The notes below the pieces were generated by a model that was not told where the DNA came from, did no database searches, and saw only the letters and a program-made list of their open reading frames with translations. From NCBI GenBank assembly GCA_963693285.1, contig OY848918.1, positions 17,707,067-17,771,066 of the forward strand: a stretch of DNA of 64,000 nucleotides, in the 5' to 3' direction. Of this stretch, positions 49,001 through 59,600 are shown piece by piece (position 1 is the stretch's first letter; each line of letters opens with the position of its first letter). A program made the position numbers and the translations under genes. Source of the stretch: Xestospongia muta (lineage: Eukaryota > Porifera > Demospongiae > Haplosclerida > Petrosiidae).

Positions 49001-50068
49001 TCATTCTTTCTTCTCTAAGCAGGAAAGAAAATGTGGCCTCATTTTTAGGACATCATACTGTATTTCAACTGGGTCTTCTCCTTGACATAGTGTGTAAGCA
49101 TAGGCTAAGGCGAAAACACCACAAGCTAATCCATCTGACTGTTGTTGAACATCTGGAAAGATCAGTGTTACTTTCTTCTTCTGGTAGCATAGTAAGGCAG
49201 ATATAACTTCTTTTGCAGAAAGAGGTAGATCACCTGTCCTTAAACTATCATAGATTTTGACAGTACCAGCATTACAACTCTTATTGGAGACACAAACCCA
49301 GTATGAGTGCCTCACTTTTAAAATCTGGATGAAGTCTTCGTGAGTTTCATCTGGGTAGCAAAGAGTATTTGCAAGGGACACATCATAAAGACCTCTTGAT
49401 CCTGGGAATTGGGAATGAAGCATGTTAAGACCAGCATTAATAAGACTGTCATTGAGCCATCCACTTTGTGACTCCAAGATTTCAATATCAGCCTTCAATA
49501 TTTTGCGTCCATACACTTCAAACATAGGTGATGTTGAAACAGACTGCTGTTCATCAATGCTCAAAAGACTGACATTGTCATTAGTTGTAGACTTCAGAAT
49601 AGAGCTTTCTCTTCTTCTTTTAGCTAAGTAAGCTGGAGTTCCTATCTCAGCTAGTTTCCGTTTATTAATGTGTTCTTTATTCTCAAGTCGAACTTTCTTG
49701 GTGGCGGGAATATTTTCTTTGATTTGCATTTTTTTTCTTTTACCAGTAACTCTGCTTTTTGATGGCCATATTACACCTGTCTTCTTTGGTCTTCCATGTG
49801 GCTTGATGTGTGGTTTGATACTCATTTCATTCTTTAACATAGATAGCTTCAATTGTTTTATGCCACTTTCTTGCACTTCTTTAACAATAGCTTCTGTTTT
49901 AGTTATTTCATTAACTGTAGAGGCACTATTCTGTTTCTCGAAATGAATCATACCCTCCATTTTATGACTTTCTTCTATATTTATGTCATTACCTTCTGTC
50001 TCTTTCACACAATCATCTTCCACTTGATTATCACATTCTATATCCTTAGTATGACTGATGTTTGTTTC
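49001..50068 (-). CDS. AT-hook / Ulp1-type cysteine protease exon
   Basis: The minus-strand exon starts after a CTTATAG acceptor at 50069 and ends at 49001. The N-terminal half is charged and carries a GRPKKTG AT-hook and a basic GKRKKMQ stretch. The C-terminal half is a Ulp1/SENP (C48) protease: SGWLNDSLINAGL, catalytic His in HSYWVCVS, Asp in KIYDSL, Gln and Cys in QQQSDGLACGVFAL. Such proteases remove SUMO or ubiquitin-like tags and are often carried by MULE elements. The exon joins in frame to 50120 upstream, so this is the tail of the transposase gene, not a host gene. Confidence 0.85.
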   Translation of the reverse strand, partial: ETNISHTKDIECDNQVEDDCVKETEGNDINIEESHKMEGMIHFEKQNSASTVNEITKTEAIVKEVQESGIKQLKLSMLKNEMSIKPHIKPHGRPKKTGVIWPSKSRVTGKRKKMQIKENIPATKKVRLENKEHINKRKLAEIGTPAYLAKRRRESSILKSTTNDNVSLLSIDEQQSVSTSPMFEVYGRKILKADIEILESQSGWLNDSLINAGLNMLHSQFPGSRGLYDVSLANTLCYPDETHEDFIQILKVRHSYWVCVSNKSCNAGTVKIYDSLRTGDLPLSAKEVISALLCYQKKKVTLIFPDVQQQSDGLACGVFALAYAYTLCQGEDPVEIQYDVLKMRPHFLSCLEKKE

Positions 50069-50119
50069 CTATAAGAAAATAAAATATAAGGTATAAATTA
50101 AGTGAATAAACAATCTTAC

Positions 50120-52178
50120 ATCTTGGGTTGATATATAGGCAGGGATGTCATTTTCCCAGTAACCTACTAGCTTTTGAAGTTGCACAAACTTCTCACGAAA
50201 TTGGGGCATACCACACTCGGATGCTCATTTTTTTGTACTTCTGGTTGCGACTCAAAGCAGTTGATAATGTGGTGTTAGCCTGAATAGAACGAACTTGTAC
50301 TTGGTTATGTTCAAATATCATATGTGAATCGTGGTAACTGCTATCATCGGTAACAATTGAAGTCTGGTATGACATTAGCCATCGTGTAGCAACCATATCC
50401 TCAGTGTATACTACCATTTTCAAATACATACGTAGGGCAAACGTGTGACGGCATGGCATCATTAAAGTCCTTTTGAAAGAACAGGAACAAGTGTTATCAA
50501 TCACATTGACTCGATGTATATTGCTTTCATTAATGGTGAGAACGTACTGGTCAACATCCTCAGCTGAAATCTGGTATTTCACTGTCTGTGCCAATTGAAG
50601 TTGTTGTGACATTAAATTAGAAGCATACTGTGTACATACAGATCGAATGTTATGTACACCAGGAATGTCAGTGTCAGCTAAATTAACAGTGGTAGTGAAT
50701 TCTTCCATGAAGACACAATGACTGAATTCAGAGGCTGATATATCAGAAAATCTAAGTTGGTTTTGAAACATTTCGATGAGTTTAGATGATCTTTGTGTTA
50801 AATGTTTCAGTTTCTGATTATGAGATTCTAGCCGGTTGTTGGTTGTGTTTCCTAAATGAACATGATAGTCACGTTTGAATGTAACCCACATTTCTTGACA
50901 TTCGTCCCAGTTAGCTTGAAAATACTTTGTAAATTGCTCATTTGTGTGACTGTAGAGTTCCTGCTTTGTGTCTTCGTAAACATCAGCATCCTTTGAATAT
51001 ACTAACTGACGTAGTAGCTTTCTTGTTTCATCTCTTTCACTTTTTTCAACATCACATTCCACCATTTTCTTAAACATTGCCTTCATCACATGCCATTGAC
51101 AAAATAGGACAGTTGCACTAGGAAATTCCTCCTTAAGCACTTTCCATTCGGTGAAATCTTTGTCAACAACAATAACACGTACAACATCCCAATCAAGATT
51201 TTCAGACTTAAATGACTGCACAATTTGATGAAGATGAGAAGTGTCTTCTTCAGTTGTTGCAGCATAATACACAACACGCCCACGCCCAAAACCATCCTCA
51301 ATCATGAAGCAGTAGAGTGGCATACCTATTCCATTGACGTTATATGTAGCATCAATAAGCATTATCTCTGGAAACTTTTTGAATAAACACTTCATTAAGC
51401 CAGACTGATAATAAAACACTTCTAGGGTGCTATCTTCATTTACAATAACACCGCCAGCTGATGAGCTATCACTCCTTAATGTTGCCTCCAGTGTTTCAAG
51501 AAGAAGCTGTGCATCTTTAGATTTGCCACGTACCTCATTTTTCGTTCTCGTTTTAAAAGTATGAATATCTTTCAAAGTTACAAACTTTCCATACTTCTTT
51601 TCAATCATCTCTTTTACATGTTTGGTGTTTGGTCGTAAACTTAATACTTCTTTTACAGCAAGGGCAGTCTCATCATTCATTTTTCGGCTAGATGGATAAT
51701 GCCCCATGAGATCAGAACCAATACAATGATTATGTTCAAGATTGCTAACTTTGACAACGATTTTTTTACAAACCCTATAATATGGTATAATTTCAGTAGA
51801 TGAAATAAACAATCAAATAATTTATAGTGCTAATTCTACAAAACTAATATTGACTTACTTGTCATATGACAAAGTTAACATTGCCTGGCCACCTTTACTG
51901 AATGTTCGAAGACTTTTACGAATACTCTTCCCACGACTAGGTCTAGGTTCACCATAATGTACACAGCGAACACTGTAATGAGTGTAAGGAATCTTTGTGC
52001 AATCAACAGCTGCAGATGAGTTTGATGCATTTATCAACCTCTTGTTATAGTGCTCTGCTTTTTCACTGTTATAAACACGAAAAAGATGATTTTGTTCCTT
52101 CTTCAATCTCTCTAGGTCGCACAAGAAGTCTTTAAAGTCATCAAAGCCAACACTCAGCAATTTCTTAACAGCTGTCAT
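50120..52178 (-). pseudogene. MULE-type transposase with SWIM finger
   Basis: Exon 1 (52178 to 51859) is an N-terminal domain; an 84-bp intron follows; the main exon runs from 51774. It shows the MULE DDE pattern: LIDATYNVNG, VIVVDKDFTEW, LFCQWHV and NNRLESHNQKLK. A SWIM finger follows (CSCSFKRTLMMPCRHTFAL). The frame closes at 50193, but from about 50217 another frame reads ASECGMPQFREKF to a GTAAGA donor at 50120 and splices cleanly to the protease exon. A small deletion or frameshift near 50215-50230 has therefore split a single transposase-protease gene. The architecture resembles ZSWIM-type MULE proteins. Confidence 0.85.
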
Positions 52179-52745
52179 TCTGCTTCTCGAAGGTGTGGTT
52201 TATGGGTGGAGACTTCTGAACGGTGGCCGATCGGTGGCAGTAGCATTTCGGTTGTTTCAATTTTAACTATATAATAATGCTAGAATAGCAATACAGTTGC
52301 ATCACAAAAAACCAAAACATGGAGAACCTCTTACAGAGTTTGCTAGTTGTGAACGAATGATAGATGATAAGGCCTGCTCAGCATGGGAACCAAAACACCA
52401 GCTCATACTCACCAAGAAGCACTTAACAAAGGTCTTGAGTCTCTATCAGTGCAACTAATCCTTATGAATGAGAAATCAATAAACTTACATAAAATGATAG
52501 ATTGGCTTGACATCATCAATTATCTGTCGACCTTGCTCTGAAGTATTTGTGTCATCCCCTTGTTACCTCCATGTAAGATACTCATGAAAAAAAAAATATG
52601 AATGCCCTACAACTGAGAAGTTTACAGATTACCAAGCCTATAGAGGATTTGACCTGTCTGAACAAAATGATCAGTGTTTTGTCCCATATCATCATGTTCA
52701 AAGTGTACTAACTTGTTGAAACTGCAGTAAAAGATGTCACTTTAA
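52179..52745. other. Flank of the MULE element; repeat copy
   Basis: 52260-52440 match 47910-48060 (including the CATGGAGAACCTCT block). Since matching sequence flanks both sides of 49001-52178, these may be parts of the element's long ends. No terminal inverted repeat could be fixed by eye. Confidence 0.4.
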
Positions 52746-53368
52746 CCTTTATATACGATAGACGTAATAAACGTCATGTAATTAAGTGCACTTTAATACT
52801 GTAGACGTATTTTACGTCCAAACATTTGCTCTCTGTTTTCGTATAAATGTTATAGCTAGCTGACTCAAAGTTTATATTAAATAACTATAGGGTATAATAA
52901 TATAAAATATACAGTGAATAGTTATTTCTTGCTAGTGGTCAACCCGAGCGTGCCTTTGAAATCGATGGATATCTTTTCTTTTCTACGAACATCCAAAATA
53001 TATCAGTTTTCTTATTTTTGTACGTTCTAGCAACCTGTAAGGACTTGTTTAACTACTATAAGAGTATTTCTTAACTTCAATAATTGTCAGAAGTTGTTAT
53101 GAAATAATAAACATGAGCAAAAACGCTATATTCTAACGAACATACTTACCTCAAGCGCTCGTGAATGTTGACAACTAGAAATGGTTCTTCAAGTCTTCAA
53201 TCTATTATAAACGCCTAAATCATCTTGCAGAACAAGTATAAAGCTTAGCTTAGCAACAAAAAACGCTCTAACACAACAGAGACGCAATTTTCTTTGAAGT
53301 ATCCTTAGGCAATAATTAATTCAGTATTAAAGGACACGCCCATAATAATTAAATTCATATATAAAGGG
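52746..53368. mobile_element. TTAA-flanked MITE (piggyBac type)
   Basis: A 623-bp non-coding element between TTAA at 52742-52745 and TTAA at 53369-53372. Its ends are inverted: CCTTTATATACGA on the left against the reverse complement of TCATATATAAAGGG on the right. TTAA duplication and CCYTT ends are typical of piggyBac-family MITEs. A left-end piece recurs at about 62298-62390. Confidence 0.75.
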
Positions 53369-53708
53369 TTAAGTGATACTGCTTGGAAAAACTCTCTTGC
53401 ATTTCATTAAAGGCGTCAGTACAACCTTCACAGTTCATAAAGGTTTTCTTTTTGACAAACCAATTAAATGCAGTGAACACTGGATTGGCTTTGACATTTG
53501 TTTTATAAGGAGTGTTTAAACAAAGTTTTCGCTCATTTATATTATTTGATCTTCCAACTTACAATTTGTACCATGTCTTCAGCCAAAGAAAGGTCATCTT
53601 AACCTTAGGGATGTCATAGTTCTTTACAATGTCTTCATTACCAAGATGTTGGCCAATAATGCATCCTAGGGCTGACTTCATAAGAAAATTTAATTTTTAA
53701 CTGCATCA
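53369..53708 (-). other. Repeat copy with a coding-like minus-strand scrap
   Basis: 53390-53530 on the minus strand reads KANPVFTAFNWFVKKKTF followed by a CxxC pair; it looks like a transposase scrap but I cannot name it. 53610-53708 is collinear with 48070-48164 and carries the left TGCATCA target copy at 53702-53708. Confidence 0.4.
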
Positions 53709-53907
53709 TATAACCTCATACCCAGGCGTTCTAGTAAAGAGTAGAACGCCTGGTAACTATGTTTGCCCATGCGTTTAATTTCCACAAATTTCTTGGAAAT
53801 TAGTATACTCTAAGATCCTCCATCAACTATGACATCAAAATTCTTTTTACCTCAATGTTAGATTATTATTTACTTAAAGTTTTAATATGCACATTTTATT
53901 GTTTTAG

Positions 53908-54091
53908 GAATAAACTTTTTCGACCATTATTTGGTCATCTTTCTGAGATATGTTCAATATTGCCATCAGGTACTCCATTTATGGCATGTACAGCAACAGT
54001 CACTAAGACTGTTTGTAAGGAAATCGCTCAGAGTTTAGAGATGAGTGGTTGTGTATCTGTTGGTGTGTCTCTTGATCGATCTAACATTTAA
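53908..54091 (+). pseudogene. RecQ helicase fragment
   Basis: After a TTTTAG acceptor the frame reads NKLFRPLFGHLSEI, then ACTATVTKTVCKEI, matching the RecQ segment 'FRP.Y..L..L....P...P..ALTATA...V..DI' that holds motif III. It then closes at 54089-54091. No other helicase motif (Walker A, DEAH) is seen in the window, so it is a captured fragment. Confidence 0.65.
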
Positions 54092-54539
54092 GATAATATT
54101 GAAGACAGCCTGTTGCAAATTGGCCATTGCCATGACTGCTTTAGCAATGGATAGAGTGTGTCCTCCAAGCAGACTTCAAGCAAGCCTACTTTCAGACTCT
54201 CCTACTGTCTTTGTAAATGGAGTTGTATGTGTTGGTGTTGACAGAGATATCTATTTATATATTTAGTCAATGTATCACTTATATTAGTTTACTTACAGAT
54301 ACTGTTTTCTTGGACTGGTCATTTTCTCACTTGTGTCTGTGTCTGTTTATCATAACAACATGAGATTCATGTAATTGTAAAGATTTTTACCTCTGGAATC
54401 TAAAGGTTCAGATGAAGTGTCTAGTAATAATGGAGGAGAATCAGTTGGACACAAAACTGTAGTTGAAGCTAATTAAATGAATCTGTCAATAAAAGTAGTT
54501 AAATAAACATTTTGAAAACGTTTTGACTTACTTTCAAAT

Positions 54540-54963
54540 TATAACCTTTTTCTTGACAATTTGGAGCAAGGTCTTTCTCCTAACATATCTGGTGACACAC
54601 CAAGATCACTACTAGTGACTTTAGTTTGCTTTAAAGGACCTCTCACTCTCTCCAAAATACATCCAGAGTAAATAACCAGCTATTTGAATGCGTCTAAGTC
54701 TGTAAGAGATTTCTCTAGAGACACAATTCGAAGTTTGCACTTAATACAAATATATAAGGACAGACCATCATATCTCGAAACGATAACATCAAGAAAGCAA
54801 TTATTCGAGAAACCCAATTGTTTTGCATCCCAACAACACTGAACAAGTTTGTTGCTCTTTTGGCTTCCACTACATCACTGCATAACCGACAAACTCGACT
54901 AGGCATCCTAAACTGGTGTAGTGAATGAAACGTCATCATTATAAACCCAGCCCATCGATTCAT
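54540..54963 (-). pseudogene. ZAD-like zinc-binding domain fragment
   Basis: Minus-strand reading: SRVCRLCSDVV, then LFSVVG, and in a second frame YDGLSLYICIKCKLRIV. CxxC about 50 residues before a second CxxC, with LFS and a DGLS-type stretch between, is the ZAD zinc-finger layout. One frame change near 54780 and a stop shortly after separate the parts. It lies inside the 1.37-kb element. Confidence 0.5.
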
Positions 54964-55086
54964 CGTTTAATTGAAAAAGTAGTAATTATGATCCCAACAT
55001 GTTTCAATAATTATGCTTATGCCCAAGCAGTAGTCACTAGGTGATACTCTCTTTACTAGAATGCCTGGGTACCTGGCTATGCATCA

Positions 55087-55715
55087 TTAAACCTAAGAAC
55101 CAGTGTTTAATTCTTGTACTATTTGTCTTATACTGATATTTATCTATACTGATAATGGTCCCAATATTTAGTTAGAAAAAAACGTGAAACAGTATTTATT
55201 TATTTATTAAATATAAAAAATTGGAGGAGTGTATATAGGAATGTTTTGGTAGCGTAGAAATCCAAACCTAAGTAGATGTTTCAAGTAGAATTTATATTTT
55301 GTAGATATGTGCATAAGTGAAGTGTAAAAAGTTTATAAAACAGTTATGATGCACATCCATATAAATAGTTCATATATTAGTCTAATCACTTGACCTGTCT
55401 AATGTTTGAAATATTTATAATAATACACACATATATATTGATATTGGATTTGACCTTTTATACTTATACAAGTTTTAAATACTATGAGAACATAATTAAC
55501 TGTGATGTTGCCCTATTTGAACATTGAAAATAATATATAAGAATTTCTTTGGAAATTGCTGAGTCTATTACAAATATTTTCTACAAGATCTTTTTTTCCA
55601 TAAACCAATATACATTTAACTAGTCTAAAAAGAGAATATTGCTTAAAATTACACAAATAATAGAATGTATATTATTTTCCATTTTGATTTATTAAATATT
55701 TTTTTCATATCATAG
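55087..55715 (+). other. End of the large intron of gene C
   Basis: After the repeat copy ends near 55120 the sequence is AT-rich with no exon, and finishes with the TTTCATATCATAG acceptor. Confidence 0.5.
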
Positions 55716-55779
55716 GGTGGTAAAACTGCACTTGATTTGGCACGTGATGATAATGTTTTGAGGGTCTTAACAGATGCAA
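55716..55779 (+). CDS. Gene C, end of ankyrin region
   Basis: A 64-nt exon, phase 0-1, encoding the half-repeat GGKTALDLARDDNVLRVL. It completes the repeat started at 39966-40064 and leads into the GTPase exon in frame. Compared with genes A and B, the full repeat encoded by their 184-nt exon is missing. Confidence 0.7.
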
Positions 55780-56003
55780 GTATGTACTTTGTAATAAGTA
55801 CATCATTTGATCTTAATATATGCAGTATATTTGTTGAAATAATGATTATCAAAAAGCAAAAGATTGAAAATATTGAATTGAATGTAATTGTTTGTTAAGT
55901 CATGACATTTTTTAGTAACATTTTGTCTAACTCCATTATTATTAGCTAGTGACTTAGCAACATAAAGAGCATAATATTAATTCTTTTTCCTTTTATAATG
56001 TAG

Positions 56004-57760
56004 AGATACGTCAGGTTTCTCGTAACCTTTTGAAACGTGGCCTCCATGAAGGTGTTGTTTACCTTAGTAACTTGCGACTGGTTCTAATGGGGCCTCCTTG
56101 TGTTGGAAAAACATCATTCAAGTCCCTACTGTTCGAATGGCCGGCACCTAAAGTTCATGATAGTACAGCATTAGCAACAAGACCTGTTCGTGCAATAGAA
56201 AGAGTGGCAGAACATGATGAAGGCAAGATCTGGGTAAAGGTTACTGGTCACGATCTACTGAAGATGCTCTCAGAGGCTATTCTTGCTATTGAAAGAAAGT
56301 CTGCAGAAAGCAATCCTCCTTTATTACATTTAGATGATGATATTTTCATGGAGTTAACAGAAGAGAACATGTCTCTTGAAGAATATGATATCTCAAGTAA
56401 TGATTCACCTGTTCCAGCTGTCAATCCTGCCCCATTACCAACCCAGTTGTTATCATTAGAAGATCATCAACCAGTACAGACAGTGTTAGATATACAAGAC
56501 CACACAACCAGCAAATTAGAAAACAATGAAACTACTGCATCTGTTATTATTAAAGAGTCATCACGCCATCCTGACACTGACCACTATTCTACTGAAATGG
56601 TAGAACTTCTCACAAAACGAAAAGAATCAGAAGATCTCCATAAAGCTACGTGGATAAATATTCTTGATAGTGGTGGTCAGCCACAATTTGCCGATGTATC
56701 ACGAGCATTTGTTCGTGGTAATACAATGAATATTATTTGCACTAACTTAACAGAAAAACTTTCTGATAAACCACAGTTTTCTTACTCGTTGAATGGTAAA
56801 TTAGTTAGTCAACCTAGTCAGTTACGAATGACCAACCTACAGCTTATAGAGCATTTTGTACGTTCAATAGTTGCTTCTAAGAATGCTGTTGTAGTGAAAG
56901 GAAACAAACGCTTACCACTTTTTATGATTATTGGCACTTATTATGACAAGATAAAGGGTCTGACATTGAAATCCTTCGAATCATTGCGTTCTAAAAATAA
57001 GCAGCTTCTCTCAACTCTTCATGAGTTTCGAGATCACTTTCTTTTCTATAAAGAAGATCCCTCAAAGCTTATATTTCCAGTTAACAACCTTTGTAAGAAG
57101 AAACGTAAAAAGAAATCTTTATATTTCCGTCAGCTTATCATGAAATATCAGAAGTATATTGGTATAACTGTACCAATAAAAGTATGTTATTACATGTTTG
57201 AAATGCGCATAAAAGAGGAAGCATCACAGGAGGAACATGGCATGATTTCATTGGACTCCTGTCATAGGATTGGAGTTAATCTAGGAATGGATCGTAGTGA
57301 TGTAGTAAAATCCATCACATACCTTCATTCCATGGCCTTGTTCCTTTTTTTTCCTAAAGTGCTTCCTGATGTTATTTTTACTAATCCTCAATATCTTCTT
57401 GATATGCTTTCAGCTCTTATACGATTTTCATTTGTTGACTCGATAGAAGATATTTTACCAGAAAATCATTGTTTAGAAGGAGATACTCAGTGCATTTTTC
57501 GTGAAGATGGAGTATTTGATAGTTCTTTACTTAGTAAGCTATGCCTTCCTTTTTTTGCTCCTCTGTTTTCAGAGAAGAAGTTTCTGAAATTGCTTCGATA
57601 TCTTCGTAATATTGCTCCTCTTTCTACGACCCAAAACCTAAAGCGATATTTTATGCCAGTTGTGTTACCACCATGTCAAGTCACTGAAGAAGATACAAAT
57701 GTATTTGCAGAATCATGTGATCCAATGATAATTACATTTGAGACTAAAGTAGTTCCTCAG
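56004..57760 (+). CDS. Gene C, ROC/COR-type GTPase exon
   Basis: Divergent paralog of the GTPase exons of genes A and B. P-loop GPPCVGKTS (about 56090-56116), a Glu/Ser-rich insert, DSGGQ at 56666-56680, GTYYDK at about 56935-56952, an FPVNN stretch, then a COR-like part with YLHSMALFLFF and NPQYLLDML. The frame is open and joins the preceding exon in phase 1. It ends in CCTCAG at a GTATGA donor, where genes A and B continue without an intron. Likely an active GTPase by motif content. Confidence 0.87.
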
Positions 57761-57852
57761 GTATGAAAATACATTCATATAGCATAATTTACAGTGTTTG
57801 TGACTGCAGCTTTAGTAATAATTATTATTATATTACTAATTATTTTGTTTAG

Positions 57853-58306
57853 GGTGTATTTCCTGCTGTAGTAGTTACACTTGTTAGTCGAAAAGAGAAG
57901 CCTCTATTTTATATAAATCGTGAAGCACGTTCATCTACATTTCCTACACAGCTCCGTTATTCTGTTTTACTCGATACCTCTGTAGATCTATTTGGCTCAG
58001 TTCTTCTAGTTGACAGATTCTACTGGATTGAGGTGTATTATTCTGGCCTTAATAAAAATTGCTTTCAACTTCGCCAAGTCATCTGTGAAGCCATATCAAC
58101 ATGTGCTGATATTCTGGCTTATGATAAAGTAGCCTTAAAAAATGAAGTAACAGTGTTTTGTCAACGAGAACATCAGAAAACAGGATACAAGTTACATCCT
58201 GTTTTAATATCATGTGAAGATGATCCTCCATCTATTAGATGCAGTATTGAGAAGAACTTGCAAACATTACCATTAACTAATGAAAAACAAAAATGTTGGT
58301 TCATTA
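57853..58306 (+). CDS. Gene C, C-terminal part of the COR region
   Basis: A 454-nt exon (phase 0-1) starting GVFPAVVV, equivalent to GLFPALIV inside the single exon of genes A and B. It keeps the VLLVDRFYWIEVYYSGL block but has fewer of the C-terminal cysteines. The preceding 92-bp intron is specific to gene C within this array. Confidence 0.82.
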
Positions 58307-58364
58307 GTAAGTTTAAAAAGCAATATACATATACAAGGCAATTACTAACAATCTTTTGGTGTAG

Positions 58365-58424
58365 ATTCTAGTCCATTACCTGCCACAGTATCTTTGAGTA
58401 CCAATATACCAGATGGACCTTTAA
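58365..58424 (+). CDS. Gene C, linker exon
   Basis: A 60-nt phase 1-1 exon encoding a Ser/Pro/Thr linker, with a GTGTAG acceptor and GTATGT donor. Confidence 0.55.
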
Positions 58425-58470
58425 GTATGTAATAAACTAAGATTATACATTTATATTTTATTTTGTGTAG

Positions 58471-58757
58471 ATGAGACACATTTGTATGCTGTCTTACAGG
58501 CTGTTGATAATATACCTGATTGGTACACACTAGGTATATGGCTAGGATTTAAAGATTCTGTTTTGAAGAGAATAAAAGAAGACACACTTTGTCAAACAGA
58601 ACCAGGTCGGAAAAAATGATTACCAAGTGGTTAAATGAGGGCAGAGCTACTAAAGAAGCTTTGATTAAGGCAATAAGAGATATGAAATTACATTGTCTTG
58701 CTGAGAATTATTCAGATATTGAATTCCAGAGTATGGCTCATATCTCAGTTCCATTTG
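58471..58757 (+). pseudogene. Gene C, Death-like exon with a one-base deficit
   Basis: The first part reads DWYTLGIWLGFKDSVLKRI and the second, in another frame, EKMITKWLNEG and a final helix; together they outline a Death fold. The exon is 287 nt, one short of a multiple of three, whereas its splice phases are 1-1. The frame change lies near 58585-58595. Without correction a stop appears at 58618. Confidence 0.7.
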
Positions 58758-58834
58758 GTAAGTTGGTTAGGAACATCAATACTGAACATGGTCAAATAAA
58801 ATAACTTTCATTAAAATTCTTCTTAATTCTCTAG

Positions 58835-58968
58835 ATTTAGAGAAGCCTATCCCCATTCCATCATCACTTGATTCAAGAGGTCAACCTTGTGACCAGTCAA
58901 AAGCTAAAGTCTTGTCATCCTATACTGCTGATCAAAATGATGAAATTACTATAAAAGAAGGTGACATA
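58835..58968 (+). pseudogene. Gene C, half SH3 exon
   Basis: The exon starts like the other SH3 exons (SSLDSRGQP, AKVLSSYTA, NDEITIKEGDI) but stops matching after the RT-loop. From about 58969 the sequence matches intron at 6351 onward. The second half of the SH3 domain and the donor are gone, so this exon cannot work. Confidence 0.75.
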
Positions 58969-59492
58969 TGTAGTAATAATAGTTAACACCATTTTTTAGT
59001 CATATAGCATATTGTACATATAAATAACATGTTGATATATAAGCATTAGAACTGTATAACAAAGAATCACAGATTCCTCCATATCCCACATTTGTGTAAA
59101 TGATAGTAATAGTATTAATACTGATTTAATTAAGAGGTCTGGCAAACAAGGTAATTGATCTAATATCTACTGACTAATAATCACTAGGAAATCATGACTT
59201 TCTGTGAATTGTGTCTCAATATTAGTATCATAAGAACAAAATAACTAGCAAGTCAGTCACTATGAATTTGGCATGTATGAAGCCTAAGTAAGGACCTGAC
59301 ATATTTTAACACTTCTAGTTATAAGAATTTTTCCACATCTTTGCAATGCATAAATCAATGTAAAAGGATGATGGTGACTTTATATGATATCATCATATTT
59401 ATTAATTACAATCACTTAATATTTACAATAATTAGTTGTTAGTGTAAACTGAAAAGGACATGTGTTCATTTGACTATTCATATTCACTCTAG

Positions 59493-59564
59493 ACAATCAA
59501 GATAAAGATGTAGATATAGAATGTTCACCATCAGTACTACCATTTTTACCTCTCAAAATTAAAG
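59493..59564 (+). CDS. Gene C, short linker exon
   Basis: A 72-nt phase 1-1 copy of 6223-6294 with intact splice sites. Confidence 0.6.
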
Positions 59565-59600
59565 GTATAATAAAGGAATTTTGTTCATATATTATTAGTA

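Larger units (their letters stand above)
53709..55079. mobile_element. 1.37-kb element carrying gene fragments
   Basis: Bounded by TGCATCA at 53702-53708 and 55080-55086, with the unoccupied site preserved at 48158-48164. The ends carry inverted CCCAGGC(G/A)TTCTAGTAAAGAG sequences, and the left end adds a 12-bp-arm hairpin (53722-53753, loop of 8). Inside are a RecQ-like piece on the + strand and a ZAD-like piece on the minus strand. It looks like a non-autonomous DNA transposon that has picked up gene pieces. Confidence 0.7.

Noticed and set aside
48747..50074. Several + strand frames opposite the Ulp1 exon
   Set aside because: They overlap a well-supported minus-strand protease; their composition is that of antisense shadows.
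53908..54270. A functional RecQ helicase gene
   Set aside because: Only one short block is present and it ends in a stop inside a transposable element.
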